64,000 bases of DNA from Triops longicaudatus (GCA_022885665.1 JAGQDJ010000085.1:186001-250000), one strand, 5' to 3'. Shown: positions 28,573 to 41,900, counted from the stretch's first letter. Notes: generated by a model not told the origin, from the letters alone. Program-made: numbers and translations.

Positions 28573-28620
28573 TTTTCGAGGGATTTTTCTCCCTCGAAAA
28601 CAGATCAAACGATCTGTTTT
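28573..28620. repeat. Two adjacent hairpins
   Basis: TTTTCGAGGGA (28573-28583) pairs with TCCCTCGAAAA (28590-28600). AAAACAGATC (28597-28606) pairs with GATCTGTTTT (28611-28620). The two stems share the AAAA at 28597-28600, so they are alternative or stacked folds. Both lie deep in intron B with no gene nearby. Confidence 0.8.
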
Positions 28621-31600
28621 CTTCTCGCGTTTTCCCCATAAAAATTTCCACAGCTGTAAACGTGGCAAGTGACATGTTCTTCAAGACTCAATCTACGCAA
28701 ACGAGAGGAACTTATCCAGCAGCACTTCAAGCTTAGCTCATCAAGTCTCCTGAGCCAAACGAACAGGCAATGGAGAAGATTGACTCTCCATTTTTATGTT
28801 CAAGTACCCCGAAATCCCGTCACAGCGCACATTGTCATGGAAACTCAGGCAAGACCGAACTTTGAAACTAGCTTCACCCTCTTAGATTATCCCCAAACCA
28901 AAACCCCTAGTCCTCTCAGTGTCTACCCTAGATTCGTTTCACCCAATTTCCTGAAGCCGGCCTGTCATAACATAAGATGCTTTTCTAAGGAGATATCGTT
29001 TCAGCAGGGGTGAAGGGCGGGCTAGCGAATCATTCACTTTTTTTTGGCCTTTAACCTATATAAAAAAGTATACATTTCCCCAAGCTTCAGAACCTTGCAT
29101 TACTCCTTTCACTCGCCGTCATAGTATACATGAAAAAGGGGAAGTTATGGAATCAAAGCTCGAGGGAGAAATGCAGAATTCTATTCTTTTTTTTCCAGCC
29201 TAGTGCTGTGTAGTATAAGCCTTCGGAGTATGCGTTTTATAGCGAATATATGGGTATGGGGAGCATTGGGTATATATAGGGAGAAGGGTATGTATACGAA
29301 GAAATACAAAAGCTGAAAGGCAATGTGGCGTCCTGTGCAGAAAATGAGCGTCGCTGCTGAGAGAGGGCGCACGCTAAGCCTTTAATCCAAAGTCGGAAGA
29401 CAACACGCTCGTCCGACTGCTGCTTGCTATGCAAATCAGTTTTGCTAAGCCCCTTCCTTGACTTGGGTTAAATGTCTTTTTGTGCCGCAACCTACTCCTT
29501 TCTGCTATCACGCGTTTTCCTAACCTAGCTTGAGATTAACCTGTAACAGCAAAGACCGGAGACACTCTTTCGATGTCTGCTTTTGTCTGACACGTTCCTC
29601 ACGTGATGGGCTTTCACTTTGGCCTGAAAGAAGTGCATATATTTGTTTCCAAACTCAGCATTTGAAAGAAATGTGTGTCATACATGGAAATGAAAATCCA
29701 AAAAATTTCCTGTGAGCCAGGAAGTCAGATTTCTCAAAAAGTGTTTAAAAAGTGATTCCGAAAAGATAGAGGAGAATTAAAAAATAATGCAAGAAATTAG
29801 CGTAGTTCTTTTAAAGATAATGCTTATTTTAATACCACGTCAATATTCGAAATAATTCTGTTAAAACTGCTAAGATTAGTATCTAAGCAATATTGCGTAT
29901 TATTTTTCTTTCTCTTAAATTGGAATGGCTCGAGCTTAACCCATTGACGTCTTTGTATTGAAATCATCAAGATTCTGTAAAGGATGAAAAATCCTGTTTG
30001 CTGGTGGAAGGTGTTCAAGGTTTTCTTAAAGAGAACACTCTAATAATATAAAGCTTTTAATATAAACAGAAAATTTTCTGTATAGTAGGCCAATATTAAC
30101 ACTCGTGCAGCATGATAAATACAATAAAAGATTTCAGGCTTCATTGAATGTAGCACTTTGCGAAAGACAGTGCGTGTCAGATTTCATTTTTCCATGAAAT
30201 TTACATGCGGAACGCGAGCGATGCGGCCGAGAAATTAAACGTTCTGGGAGCAGGTGCCAGATCGTATAATACATCGAAGAATGCTGCTCATGTTTCTACG
30301 TGTCAAAAAGCATCTCGGGTATGCCAGGGCGTGGCATTTTGATAGCTGGAAATGTCGCCAACTCGGAAGCTCTGGTTGCGCCCCTCTCTGCTTACAGAAA
30401 TGTCCCGAGTCAAATTCTTTCCCTGCTTTTCTTCTTTGGCAGTTTAACTCGCTTTCTCACCAACATGCCTCTCTCGGCTCAAGACACGTAAAGAACCCAA
30501 AGAACTCCTATTCCCGATAAGAAAAAAAAAAGTCTTCGTAGCTGGAAACGGGTCTTGATTTTCACAAATCTAATCCTCGCGTGTTCTCCCTATAAATTTC
30601 CATCTGTCTACAAACGCGTTCGGTTCCTTTCCTACGCTGTTCATCCGAAGTTTCTAAATGTCTGTTTTAAAATAAAACCCCCCGAAGAGACAAAAAGAGA
30701 TCCGTTTTGCTGGAATGAAGGAAACCAAGAAAAAAAATGGTCTAACAAAATCCCTGTCAACGGCTGATTCCATTTCAGATAAAAGTTCAAGTGCCCCTGA
30801 CCTGATGTCCACCCCTGAATAATCCGACATCCAATGCGTTTTATCCAACGCGAGGTTCCAAGGGTGACACTCTTGCTTTTACCTCACTTTTATTTAAACG
30901 AACAAGACAACCACCCTCTCGTCTCGGGGAGCAACGTCGCTGAGATCACCCAAGATGTCTCAGCAGCCCCGTCAAAAAATCCCATAAAGTTACGGGCACG
31001 GAAAACCCCGGGATTAAGATGAACGACCGTATAGGCCTACTTAAAACTGATTGTTATGCCTCCTTTTCGCTGTATCGCAACTTGTCGCAATGGTAGGAGG
31101 GGTCTTAATCAGTTAACGACCATCGATGACTCTTCGCTCTTTAAACCCAGAAAATGAAGGGGGGAGAGAGGTAGGAGGAGCCAATTTGCCATAAATTCAA
31201 GCAGAATAATTCTCAAGACTTATTACACGTTTCTCATTTGCAAGCACCCTACGTTGGTTCGCTATTTCAGGAACTGACTTGAACAGATAAGCTTAAGGAG
31301 TTAAAGGGATTAGAAGGGGGCGGGGGAAAAGGAATATGCAACCCACCCGCCCCCTCGTACCATTTTTCACGTGACAATCGCTTTTGAGATAACGAAAAGT
31401 ATCGCTCAGTATAACTAAAGAGGAATCCTGGGTTAAGCATTATTGGGATGACTGCACTATACCCTAACGTACCCTCCTTCACCCTCTTTGGCCAAAAGTG
31501 GGGTGTAGCTTTGCGGAACATTAACTATAGAGCGAAAGAAGCCATGGATAACTCAATTAAGTGACCCGGGGCTAGGCACATGTCCTATAGTTTGTTTACA

Positions 31601-31788
31601 AACAAGATCATCGATACGTTAACCCCTTTTTCTTGGTGGGGTGGGTGTTAGATCAGGAAAAAATTTTGCGGTGTAAATCCTTTAACGGGTGGAGAAGATA
31701 CATGGATCTAACGTGGCGCTCGGGCGAGCTGCCAAAAGCGTCATAGATCACAATGCAGGATCTTAGCTTATGATTTGTTATGCGTTTA

Positions 31789-31803
31789 CCCCCCCCCCCC
31801 CCC
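31789..31803. repeat. C15 homopolymer
   Basis: Fifteen Cs in a row in intron B; shorter C tracts of 11 and 12 occur at 7160-7170 and 9273-9284. Confidence 0.9.
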
Positions 31804-34800
31804 GCTAACCTCTTTTGGGCGGCTTGACTTATTTTTTTGTGCGATGTAGAAATGTCATGTGCTATGACTAAGCATGTGTTGGGCATCGTTGATGGAGGCA
31901 ATTGTCTAAAAGAGCTGAAAAAGGAGAAAAAGAGGGAAAAACACCACATTATCACCCGCATGGGAGATCTGTGATCAAGATGGCTTCCTTTGGTTCGAAT
32001 ATCTCGTGCTTGGATAACTTTTTGGTGGGGTGCGGAACGGGAACAGGGTGCGAGAGGGTTGAATCTGCATATAATGCTGTTGGCCAGGGAGAAAAAAGGG
32101 AACATGTGACCTAATCTTATATAGAAAGCTGAATCTCGTGATTTTACCCCAAGGTTTTTATGGTCAGGAATCTTTACCCTTCTCCTTTCTCGAGACATTG
32201 CCCAATTTTTCCCCCCACGTGACGGCTTGATCAGCTCTATTCTGCATAAGCTTCAAAATTGGAAGATTTAGTGTGTGTACTAAAAAGGTTCTAACACTTC
32301 TCCCACTCGGCACATGCCTCTTGAAGTGGTGGGAATAAAAATGAGACGACATCGTTGTCGTTCCTGAACGCAATATTCTTCTATACCGAATCTTTTTCCT
32401 GGAGTCAAAAAATTCCTAAACGAGCTAGCAAAGGGCTTTTTATCCCTTGTAGTTAATTTTCCGTCTCTTGTAGATTTTTTTTAGTGTGGGAAAGCTTGCA
32501 GTTTTAGCAAGTTTTGTGTTTAAATAATTTTTGCTCTTTTAATAAGTCTAAAAACCGAGGACAAGGAACAATGTTAAAGATGTTGAAACTGTCAAAAGCA
32601 CTTGACGAAGCACTTATCTGTCCCGATTACATGAGAAATGAGACATAAGGGGTTCTTCCGCGAGTTTGTGTTGCTCCAAAACGTTCTGCTCAGCCTCCTT
32701 TTTCTTCTCCTTCTAACCACCGCCGACTTTTCAGCACAAGTGGGTACTTTACCAATCCTTTTCCTTTTGACTCTTTGGAGTTTTAGAACAAACTTCCATT
32801 CTTCTTGCGAGCCTGGAAAACCTTGGGGTGTCCAACGGTGGAACACTTTTAAACCTTTTGCGCCCAAGCAAGGTTCCAGAAAAGACGGATGTTCGTCGAG
32901 ATTCGAGCTTCACTTGCTTTGAAACCAATTTTTCTTTGCCACAGCAAATTCCCTAACGCCATAAACCATCGTTCGTCTCACTCTCCGTTTCCCTTTCTTT
33001 AAAATCTCTTTTTTATTTTTTTTATTTTCTTTTATTCTCTGTAGGCTAGGAGACGTCTTGGACTGTTTTTCTTTTCTTGCCTCCGTAGCAAAGAAAAACA
33101 TTTCATTTGATTTCCCATGTTTCTCCACACGAAACAGTAACAAAGCTAGCGCCAATAAAATTGATCACCGGACGACGAGACTCCCTAGCATTGGTATTCA
33201 TTGGCTCGAGCTGTTTCCTTCGACCTTCTCCTGCCAGCTTTAGTTATGCAAAGCTGCTTCTGTGGTAGCTGCTGTGGTCATCAATAAAAGATCCCGTGGC
33301 TTCCTTCCTTCTCGCTCTAGCCCTAAATTCGTGTATAGCGCGTGCCACTGAATTCCGCGTTACAGCCCTAATCCATTTGTATGAAATCTTAGGAGAGTTA
33401 TAAAAATAAAAGCAACCGAACAAGATTTACATCCATTCACTAGGAAATATGGCTTCCTTTGCTGTAACGTGGATGAAAGGACCATGTCAAAACTGAGCCG
33501 ATGATATACTTGCGTAAGAAAAAAAATCACCGATAAGTCAAAGGGAAAAAAGCAAGGTTAGAAAAAATGAATCGCTTTCTTGTCTTATATTAGCAGGAGA
33601 AAGTTCCCTTGACGACCCCCAAAATTCCGCTTGGATGATGCGACAGCCTAAATGGCAAAGCACTGTATTTACGACGCAGGCCCTGTCAACTTAAATAACA
33701 ATTAAACAAAAAATACAAGTGTCTTGGCTCGGTGACTCGTGCCAAAACATCCCCAGCTTTTTGGAGGCCTGACACATTAGGACTAACGGTCTGCTGGGGC
33801 TGGCACTTTTGGGGGAGGCGAGCGAAAATTGCCTCGGTCTCTTATTTCCTCGCAAAGCTTGAGCCACCCATTCATAATAATATGATGCTGACACATCTAT
33901 GGAACACAGTTAAAGAGGCTTTTGGCAAAATCTCAAACTTCCACCTGCGCTTGGACCGGAGGAAAAGTGATGAATTCTCGGTGCTGTTTTAGTCAGTCCT
34001 TTCTCATTAACTAAATGCGTCTTTAACCCCCCTCCTTTTACTCCTACACCACCCGTCCCCCATTTTGCAGCCCCATACCCCACCCTTTATTGTCGAAAGC
34101 CATCAGAGGGAAGTCACTGAGTATATATACGCGCATCGTAATACACGAATGTCAACCACCCCAGTTTTTTTTGGGGGGGTGGGGGGTTGCTTGTCCCGCA
34201 CCTGGGTTGCTGACAGGTAACAGCTCTAGCAAGTAACACATTCTGTCAAGTCTGGCCTCCAGATTAACGTTGTAGTTTCACCCCCCGTCAGCGTAAGACT
34301 GTGTTGCCCCACAACGCTCATTGCCCAAGCAAGTCGGGCTCATTAACAGCTATTTTCAGCCTCTTATCCCTCCAGGCAGAAGACTAACCCTCTTTTTCAC
34401 TCTCCTCCTTCGCATCTCCGTCTAAACCGTCGTCATCTTGGTTATAAGAAAAACAAAAGCCAAGACGGAGTTAACGGTGGCAAACACAATAGAAGTCTTT
34501 TGAAGTTCTGCCCCCAGACTCATAAATCAAGTTTCCCGAGGAAGGAAGGAAATAGCAACGGAATGAAGTTATTTTCATCTACCTTGTAAATTGCACAACC
34601 AAAGCTCCAAAGGCAGAAACACCGTGAATAAGCCCTGAAACGAATCGCAATGCATCAGTAACAGCAAACTTGTTACAGTCTTATTTTTTTTAGGAAAGGA
34701 ACATATTTTAAGTGGGAAAACCATAAAATTTTCCATAATTTATAGAAATTTTTGTCTCCAAAGTGTTGTAAATTTGTTTAGCTCGCATATTTTTCGCGAA

Positions 34801-37800
34801 TTTCTGAAATTTATTTTTGTTTTTTAAATTCCGAATTTTTGCATTTTTTGAATGCGTATTTCTTTTCTTTTTCATTTTCGTATTCCTTTATTCCTGTTTA
34901 CTTTTTTTCTAATTATCGTATCATATTTTGTTTTATTTCTTTAATTTATTTTTTATATTCGTTATTTTATTTGTTTCTTCGTAATTTTAACTGCTTTAAG
35001 AGTTTCGGTTGAACGACTTGCTGTTACCTACATTAGAGCGCGATTAAGTTTGTCGTGAGTGGACACTGGTGAAGATAAAGCAGTAAAAAGGGAATTATTT
35101 CGTTCTACCCTTAAAACGGTGCACTGCGACCAGTTGCTGCCGAAACGCTAGCTGCAGAAGCTAACGGAAGTCATCTTTTTGCCCTGTATCGTACTTTACC
35201 GGGAAAACGGTTGGCCTCCAAGTTATATGGAAGACGGTTAGGGAATAGAGACGATTTCCCCCTATACTATACCATTCTGCAGTAACAACTCTCTGGAGAC
35301 TTTTCTTTGCAATTCCACGTAGCTTTCAGTGGCAAACTCCTAAAACTCACGATGATCAGGGACGGGGGTGCGAAACTCGGCAATATTGTCCCTTCAACCC
35401 CTCTTTCAGTCGACATCTTGCCACTCTTCTTTTTCCCACTTCCCCACCCAAGTCCGTCAACACAAACGCTACATAGCCACGGTCCCCAGAAACGATAAAG
35501 AAATACCTAAACGCTGTACCAGCTATGCGTTTTTACGCACACACCATATCCAAAGCAAAAAAACTTTGGAAGAAATGCTAACCTCCAGACGTACGAGTTT
35601 GCTGACAGGCAGCAAAATACTATACTGCTCCAAAAAGGAGAAAAAAGGAATTCCAAAATAGAGCTACGCGTATTCTCCTGACTCGGAGCACCACGGAATT
35701 TACATCTCTTTTGCGCCATCAAAATCTACCGTTGGCCTCTGAAAGTTTATTGTGCTGTCTCCAAAGTTCTTCTTCCAGATAAGGATATCTGGAGAATGGA
35801 AAACGTATAAAAACTGCGTTGAGTTTTTTGGCGCAATTTCTTGTGCCTTTCTCGTTGCCTTAATCCAGAAATTCACAAGTAGACGAGAATCAGTGAAATG
35901 TTTTATTCAAAGTTGCATCGTTCTCTTACTTTTTTTGAACATTTGCAAAATTCTTAATTAATCCTGCATGAATTTCACAAATTTCCGCGTTCCCTCAAAA
36001 AATAAAATAATTTAAAAAGTGTTTAATTACGTGGGAAATTATTAGATACAGTAAAACTACAGGTTTACAAAAAATCAATTATTTAAATCTTTCTCTCCAT
36101 TACGTATAACCTTATTTATATAAAAGTTATTGGACATTTCGATACATTACATTAAAGTATTAGAAACGTGTAATACATGACATCGGGATCATTTTTTTAT
36201 TTTCAGAAAGGTTTCAGTAGGGTTATTGCTAGGCAAGGGTTGAACCGTAATTTCGGAAATGGGGAAGTGCGAGCGTACGCATACTTTTTTCATGAGCAAC
36301 TCTCGTCACTTGAAGGAATGGCAGGAACCCAACGAATTCCCAGTACTCGTTTTGTTGGCGGATGGTACGATACTGTACACGTGTATCAATCTTGAAGGGC
36401 TTCTGGCGAAAAAAACAAGTGCTGTCGTAGGCCGAAGTAGACTTTAAAAAAGTGGAGCATGTAACCCTTGACATTCAGTAACAAAAACAAGCTTGCGAAG
36501 GCAATACATGTTGCCCCGTGTACATAAAACATCTCCACCTGAGCTCTAAGGGAACTCGGCCATATGAGGAGATGGTAGTATGGAAAAGTAGACAAAAGAG
36601 TCCCCAGGAAACCGTTGCCCGGTGACTCATTGAGCTATATAACCTACGTTTCTTTGCACCAGCACATCTACTTTCGTCTTTCTTATAGACTTTCAACCCT
36701 TACCCATTGGACTGTCGCTACACTCGCAAAATAACTGTTACTCGAGGAAAAACAAAAGTCTCCAGCTATATTAGACCGAACACATTTTCTTCTTTTTGCG
36801 CTTATTTCGTGCGAAATAAATCGAAAAAAAACAGGAAATAAAAAGAAGCAAAGTTAGAGGAACACCCATAGGTCGAGGAACATGTCGATCTGCTTATCCG
36901 GTGTGCTATGTCAAGCAAAAACCTGAGACGGGACAGAATCCCCAAATAAAGCTTTCTGTTTTTTTTGGCTCGGTACAAATTGAACCGACGTGGCTTGAAT
37001 AGGGTATAAACTTGTGGTTTCATGCGTCAGAACCTTGTTTTCTTTTTTGTCTCCGTATCAAGAAAGCCTTCTTAATTTCTTAGCTCCGGGACAGGCAAAA
37101 GACGGCCGAGTAAGCGAACTAATTTATTCATACGCAAAAGCTGCTCTTCTCGTTCCTTTTTATTCCAACACCCAGCATCCGGCATACCAAGGAGCACTAA
37201 GGGATAAAAGGCACAAAGGGTTGCTGGGATAGAAGGGAGAAAGAAATTTCTTATTACTATAAACATGTTGCTAAGGCTAATTCTTTGGCTTCTGTCATTT
37301 CTCGATAACGAACCAACTCAGGCAAGGATTGTTGGGTGCCTTCTAACCCCCCACCCAGAAACGAAGCTTGGCTTTCTTGGTGTATAAGAGCCTTGCTAAT
37401 GACGTTCTTTGTAGCCTTGCTTCCTTTTTCCTCATTATTCCTTCCTAATTTTGCGGAAAAAGAAAGGGTGTTTGGCCAGTTCCGGATCCAAGACAACGCG
37501 CACGTGGTCTTACTGTGTACCTTTGACCCTGAACTAAACCCCTCAATTGAATTCGTTGTCTTGAAACCCCCCCTTAAATCAATGCATTCTAAGCCTTTGG
37601 GGTTGGGGTCAGGCGACAGCAAGAAGTCATTGGAATCTGTGGGAGGGAGTTGCACAGCCCCAGGTCTTGTTCCAAATAACAGATTTCATATTTCTGCTGT
37701 TACACAACCCTCGATGCTTGTGGAACTAGTGTTACAACAATGGCCAGCACATGGTGTCTAGGCGACCCTTCGTCATAATAATGATGGGCACAAGCCCTTG

Positions 37801-38384
37801 GCTTTCGATACATTCCTGTAACGCTGCCATTCCTTATTTCAGTAGTCCTTTCCAGTTTCCAGTACAATATATGCTAGAAATAAACCCCGGGGTAAGGATA
37901 TAGGACTTACCGTCCCTTGACTATCAGAACATCTAACAACGATTTTTTTTCCTTTACCCGCCCACGTATGTGTGTAAATGTAAGTGACATGCTGACTGAG
38001 CCCTTTCTCTACGAAAATGACGGAAAGAGGTGTAGAAGTATTGCTTCCTCCCCCCAAATACAGGGTATTTTTGATGGTTCCATACATGGGTCCTTGATAA
38101 GACGACTTTTTGCCACAAAGAGTCCCAAGTACTCTGTGGCGGCAATATCGTCTAACAATTACGCTCGTAAAAAAAACGGAAGAGGAAAAGGAAAACGTTG
38201 GGTACAATACCTAAGTACTCGTGAGTCGAAGATGGTATGTATTAAAAACGTAAGGAGTACTAAAAACGGAGGGAGAGAGGGTGGGGTCAAGAGCTTGGCG
38301 AGCGTGTGCTGTGACAGCTTTTTCTTTACATATGGAACACATATCTGCGGAAAGGAATCACGAATTTGTTGGCAGAATTGCGGG

Positions 38385-38388
38385 AAAA
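38385..38388 (-). terminator. Pol III terminator of tRNA-Thr copy 1
   Basis: AAAA on the plus strand is TTTT on the transcribed minus strand, 6 bases past the tRNA 3' end. A run of four Ts is the usual minimal Pol III stop. Confidence 0.7.
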
Positions 38389-38394
38389 GTAACG

Positions 38395-38468
38395 TGCCAT
38401 CGAGGAGATTCGAACTCCCGATCTCCTGCTTACTAGGCAGGCGCTTTAACCAACTAAGCCACGACGGC
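38395..38468 (-). tRNA. tRNA-Thr(AGT), copy 1
   Basis: The minus strand folds into a complete 74-base cloverleaf including the discriminator A. The acceptor stem GCCGTCG pairs with CGATGGC (one G-U). The A box is TGGCTTAGTTGG, and the anticodon stem CCTGC/GCAGG holds the loop CTAGTAA with anticodon AGT (38432-38434 on the plus strand). The T arm carries GTTCGAATC (B box). There is no intron and no encoded CCA. Four Ts on the minus strand (38385-38388) form a Pol III stop. It lies antisense in the 26-kb Kif26 intron and is identical over all 74 bases to the copy at 38682. Confidence 0.97.
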
Positions 38469-38670
38469 GACGACCGTGACGTAAAATTAGAATTTTTTAT
38501 TGACCAAATTGGAAAAATAAATCGGCTTTTGCTAGCTTTCTGTGACTTTATAAATTATTTTTACCTTAAAGTGATTTATTTTAAAGCTATAATTAATTAT
38601 TTAAAGTTATCCTTCATATTTGGCACAGTAAAAATGCTCAAAACTTGTTTTTCTAAACAATAAAAAGGTG

Positions 38671-38680
38671 AAAAAGAAAA
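38671..38680 (-). terminator. Pol III terminator of tRNA-Thr copy 2
   Basis: The minus strand reads TTTTCTTTTT starting one base beyond the tRNA end: two T runs, enough for Pol III release. Confidence 0.75.
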
Positions 38681-38681
38681 G

Positions 38682-38755
38682 TGCCATCGAGGAGATTCGA
38701 ACTCCCGATCTCCTGCTTACTAGGCAGGCGCTTTAACCAACTAAGCCACGACGGC
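38682..38755 (-). tRNA. tRNA-Thr(AGT), copy 2
   Basis: This gene is identical over its 74 bases to the copy at 38395, 287 bases away, with the same stems, A box, B box and AGT anticodon (38719-38721). The flanks differ after a base or two, so the duplicated unit was little more than the gene, or the flanks have diverged. T-rich minus-strand sequence directly 3' (38671-38680) serves as terminator. Confidence 0.97.
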
Positions 38756-38896
38756 TGATGAACGAATGCCGTAATTCGGTTGTTTTAAAGGACCGCTACC
38801 TGTCGTACTGGTGGAAAAGGTATAGGGGTTCAAGTCCTTTCCTGATAAGGACGGAAGTAGTACTAGCGATTGGACCACGTTTTGGAGTGTTTTTCC

Positions 38897-38902
38897 AAAA
38901 AA
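38897..38902 (-). terminator. Pol III terminator of tRNA-Thr(CGT)
   Basis: Six consecutive Ts on the minus strand lie 12 bases past the tRNA end. Confidence 0.75.
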
Positions 38903-38914
38903 TTCAGCCAATCT

Positions 38915-38988
38915 TGCCACCGAGGAGAGTCGAACTCCCGATCTTCTGCTTACGAGGCAGACGCTTTAACCAACTAAGCCACAGCGGC
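38915..38988 (-). tRNA. tRNA-Thr(CGT)
   Basis: This is a 74-base cloverleaf with acceptor stem GCCGCTG/CGGTGGC, A box TGGCTTAGTTGG, anticodon stem TCTGC/GCAGA, loop CTCGTAA with anticodon CGT (38952-38954 on the plus strand), and a T arm with GTTCGACTC. It is a diverged paralogue of the two AGT genes 233 and 520 bases away. Most differences fall in stems and keep pairing, which indicates a working gene. A minus-strand T6 tract lies 12 bases downstream (38897-38902). Confidence 0.96.
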
Positions 38989-41900
38989 TGATGTTTGCGT
39001 CAATCCTTTCACTTCGGCTGGTACTTTTGGGTACAATAGAATACGCTACAATAGGGCCTCTCCTTACACGATACCCTTTTAGGCGATTTTTTGTTATAGC
39101 CCTCGCGTTTCGCGACTAACCCCAGCTGGTTGACGGGCTAGTAGGACATGGATATTCGTTTTACGCGACTTGTGCTGTATAAATATGGCTTCATGATTTC
39201 CTACGCCTTTCCAGAATGTGAAATTTTTCACCTTGGAAAGTATCAGACCAGAACCGAAAGGCAAAAAGGACCCTTTAACTTTATGGTTCGCCCTCTTTTG
39301 TGTCCATAATTCCCGTGGAGTTTGACAAGGAAATAGCATTCCCTCTCACGCTATGGCTTATGCATAGTCGACTGTTGTATTGCTTTCGGTTTGCACAGCT
39401 TCTACATCGGGACACACACCGTCTTAGGATTGCGAGGAAGCAAAAGGCGAGAAAGGGGGCTTGGCATCGGGATCGATGTCCAGACGTCGACGTCCCTGAC
39501 GTTCTCGACGCTGCTGCGGCGCTCAGATTGTTCGGGCAGTACCTCGGCAGAACTCGAGAAGAGCACAACTGTTACCATTCCCTCCTTCGAAATTCCTCCA
39601 TACGATAAAACCCGTGCACACCGGGGGGAGAACGAGAAAATTTCCTCGAAGCAGGTGCCAAGCACCTTCGGTAATTTCGAGGACTTGCTGAATTTTTTTC
39701 CTTTGGTGGCGTTTGTTAGAAAAGCAATTTCACATTGCGTTTGTGAATTTTGTCAAGCCGTATTGTGTCCAAGTGTTTTTCTTTTATTTTCATCTTGAAG
39801 ACTCTTCATTTCATTCCTCGTGTCAAGTCTGGGTTTCACACATTTTCTCCTGGCTGGGGTCCTTCTCGCAAGAAAAGGTAGTAAAAAGGCTGTTTCTCAC
39901 CGCAAGAGATGTGCAGGAACATGTTTATAGACGTCGTGTAATTAGATTGGACAGCTTGGTTTGGCCACCAGCCCAAGTACTACTTTCTGGGTGGGCGGAG
40001 GAAGCCAAAAACGAGTGCTCTCCAAAAGACAATTCTGTCATCTTCGTGTGGAAAGTTTCTGTTATCACAGTGTTTAACAGCATTCTTGGAAAAAATATAA
40101 AAAAGTACCGGCTATTTGATATCATGATATTTCGTGCCCCAAAGTGAGATTACGACATGTCCAAACCAACATGCTTTGCTTGGATTATTGCCTAGTGTTA
40201 AGGACAACTGCATTGGACGAAGAATCAACATGGAAACTCGTAATGATGACGTTGCCAGGTAAAAAAAAGAAAATAAATAAATGCAAGGAATCGAACACGA
40301 GTGGGGCATCAGTGACCCGAGAAAAGGTCAAATGCTGCGTTTCTTTGGTTAATGCTTTCCGTGTGGCAAGCCATGTGTTATGTATATGTGTGTAACTGGA
40401 CTCCCGGGGTACAGCCACGCTCCAAAAAGGACCCTGATTGTAATCTCTCAGTATACCATAAGTAATTAAGGAGCTTCCGAGTGGTACTGAACTTCTTTTT
40501 TGAATATGGCCACACCGGTACTCGTCCCTGTAATTCACCGTCATTCGAAATAGCACGCTTCTTTTCATCATGACCAGTGTACACCTCCTTACGCGCTAAA
40601 AGCCCTGTCCATGTGGCAAAACTCGGTATCACAATCAGAGAAAAAGGCATAAATAAGATCTGAGAAAAACGTTAAAATAAGAATTTGTAAGTTCCTTAGG
40701 GTTCCATTTCCGAGTTAGGCGGTTAGAATCCTTAACTAACTTTTTTTCATCTCGTTTTATCTCGACGTTCTTTTCTCACAGCTAACTAGGATTGTTCCGA
40801 GAAAGGTGAATAGGTACCAAAGTGAAGGGCAAGATGAAGCTACTAAAAGGGAGCCTCTGATTAGTCGGGATGCAGTTATGATCCTCTGGGGGATTTTCGA
40901 ACAATTCATACAAGTTTCAAGAGATGCTACTATGTTACTACGACTACAGAGCTTTAATTATGAAAAAACTTAATCTTTTTCCTTCCTTATCTTGCTCCGC
41001 GCTCTCGTGTTCTGCATGGATATCTACCTGGCATGCAAACGAGACTGATTAAGCTATTGGATCCTCCATAAAACTGAATGCGCTTTGCATTTTTATTATC
41101 CCGTCGCCAAGCGATCCTACCCCAGAAATTTGACGGCTCTTGCCATTTCGTATTGGCTCTTCGGGAGGAATAACGACCAGCTCCCAAGTTCAGAGGTTTA
41201 AAGGCACAGTATTGTAAGCTTTCTTCTTTTTAACCCCTTCTTGAAGCGAGTTCAAACTCGATGGCTCAGGGGGACGAAACGGGCCGTAGAATCCAAAAGA
41301 GCCAAGTTAGATTGCTTGGAATAAATTGCTGAACGTTAGTGAAACAAGCGAAAAAAATGCTTTGTTTCACTTTTTTGTTTTAAAGGATGACTCTCTAGGG
41401 GGTGAATTCAGTAATTCATGAAAGGGTTCTCGCTCTTTGTACACAGTACCAGGGCAAAAATTCTAAAATTAACAAAAAATAGTGATAGAATCCATTCGTT
41501 TTCCTATATTTCTTGTATTTCTTGTATTCCAGTGCTATTTCTTGTATTTCTGATAGTTGCCCAACATCACGTTCCTCCGCAGCATTGCAAAGCCAGGAAA
41601 TAAGATAAGCGGCTTAAACAGTTGAGTCAGAGAGAAAGATGACAAAGTGAACTGTCTTCATATCCTGGCAAGCAAAAGCTTCCCAGCCACTTTATATCAT
41701 TGGCTTTTCTTCGTGGTGTGCTCCCCCCGTGCCCAAACAGGTGAATCGTTCGAATCCATCACAGAAACACACACCCTACCAAGAAATAAAACGAAAAAAG
41801 TTGTAGCTATTCCCAAAGCCGAACCCGTAAACGCATTGTAGCATGTCGAAATCGGATTAAGCGACTGGAATTGCATTCAACAGAATCAACGTCCAGTATT

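Noticed and set aside
31653..32198. 181-codon open frame on the minus strand in intron B
   Set aside because: Spans a C15 tract, has no recognisable domain and no splice or promoter context; length is within what chance gives in 26 kb.
37917..38663. 248-codon open frame on the plus strand
   Set aside because: It runs straight through the first antisense tRNA gene and has no family resemblance; the open stretch partly reflects the tRNA sequence.
38774..38850. Possible fourth, degenerate tRNA between the tRNA-Thr genes
   Set aside because: A GGTTCAAGTCC-like B box is present, but no matching acceptor stem or A box can be found.
40285..40300. B-box-like GTTCGATTCC on the minus strand
   Set aside because: No A box, acceptor stem or cloverleaf around it.
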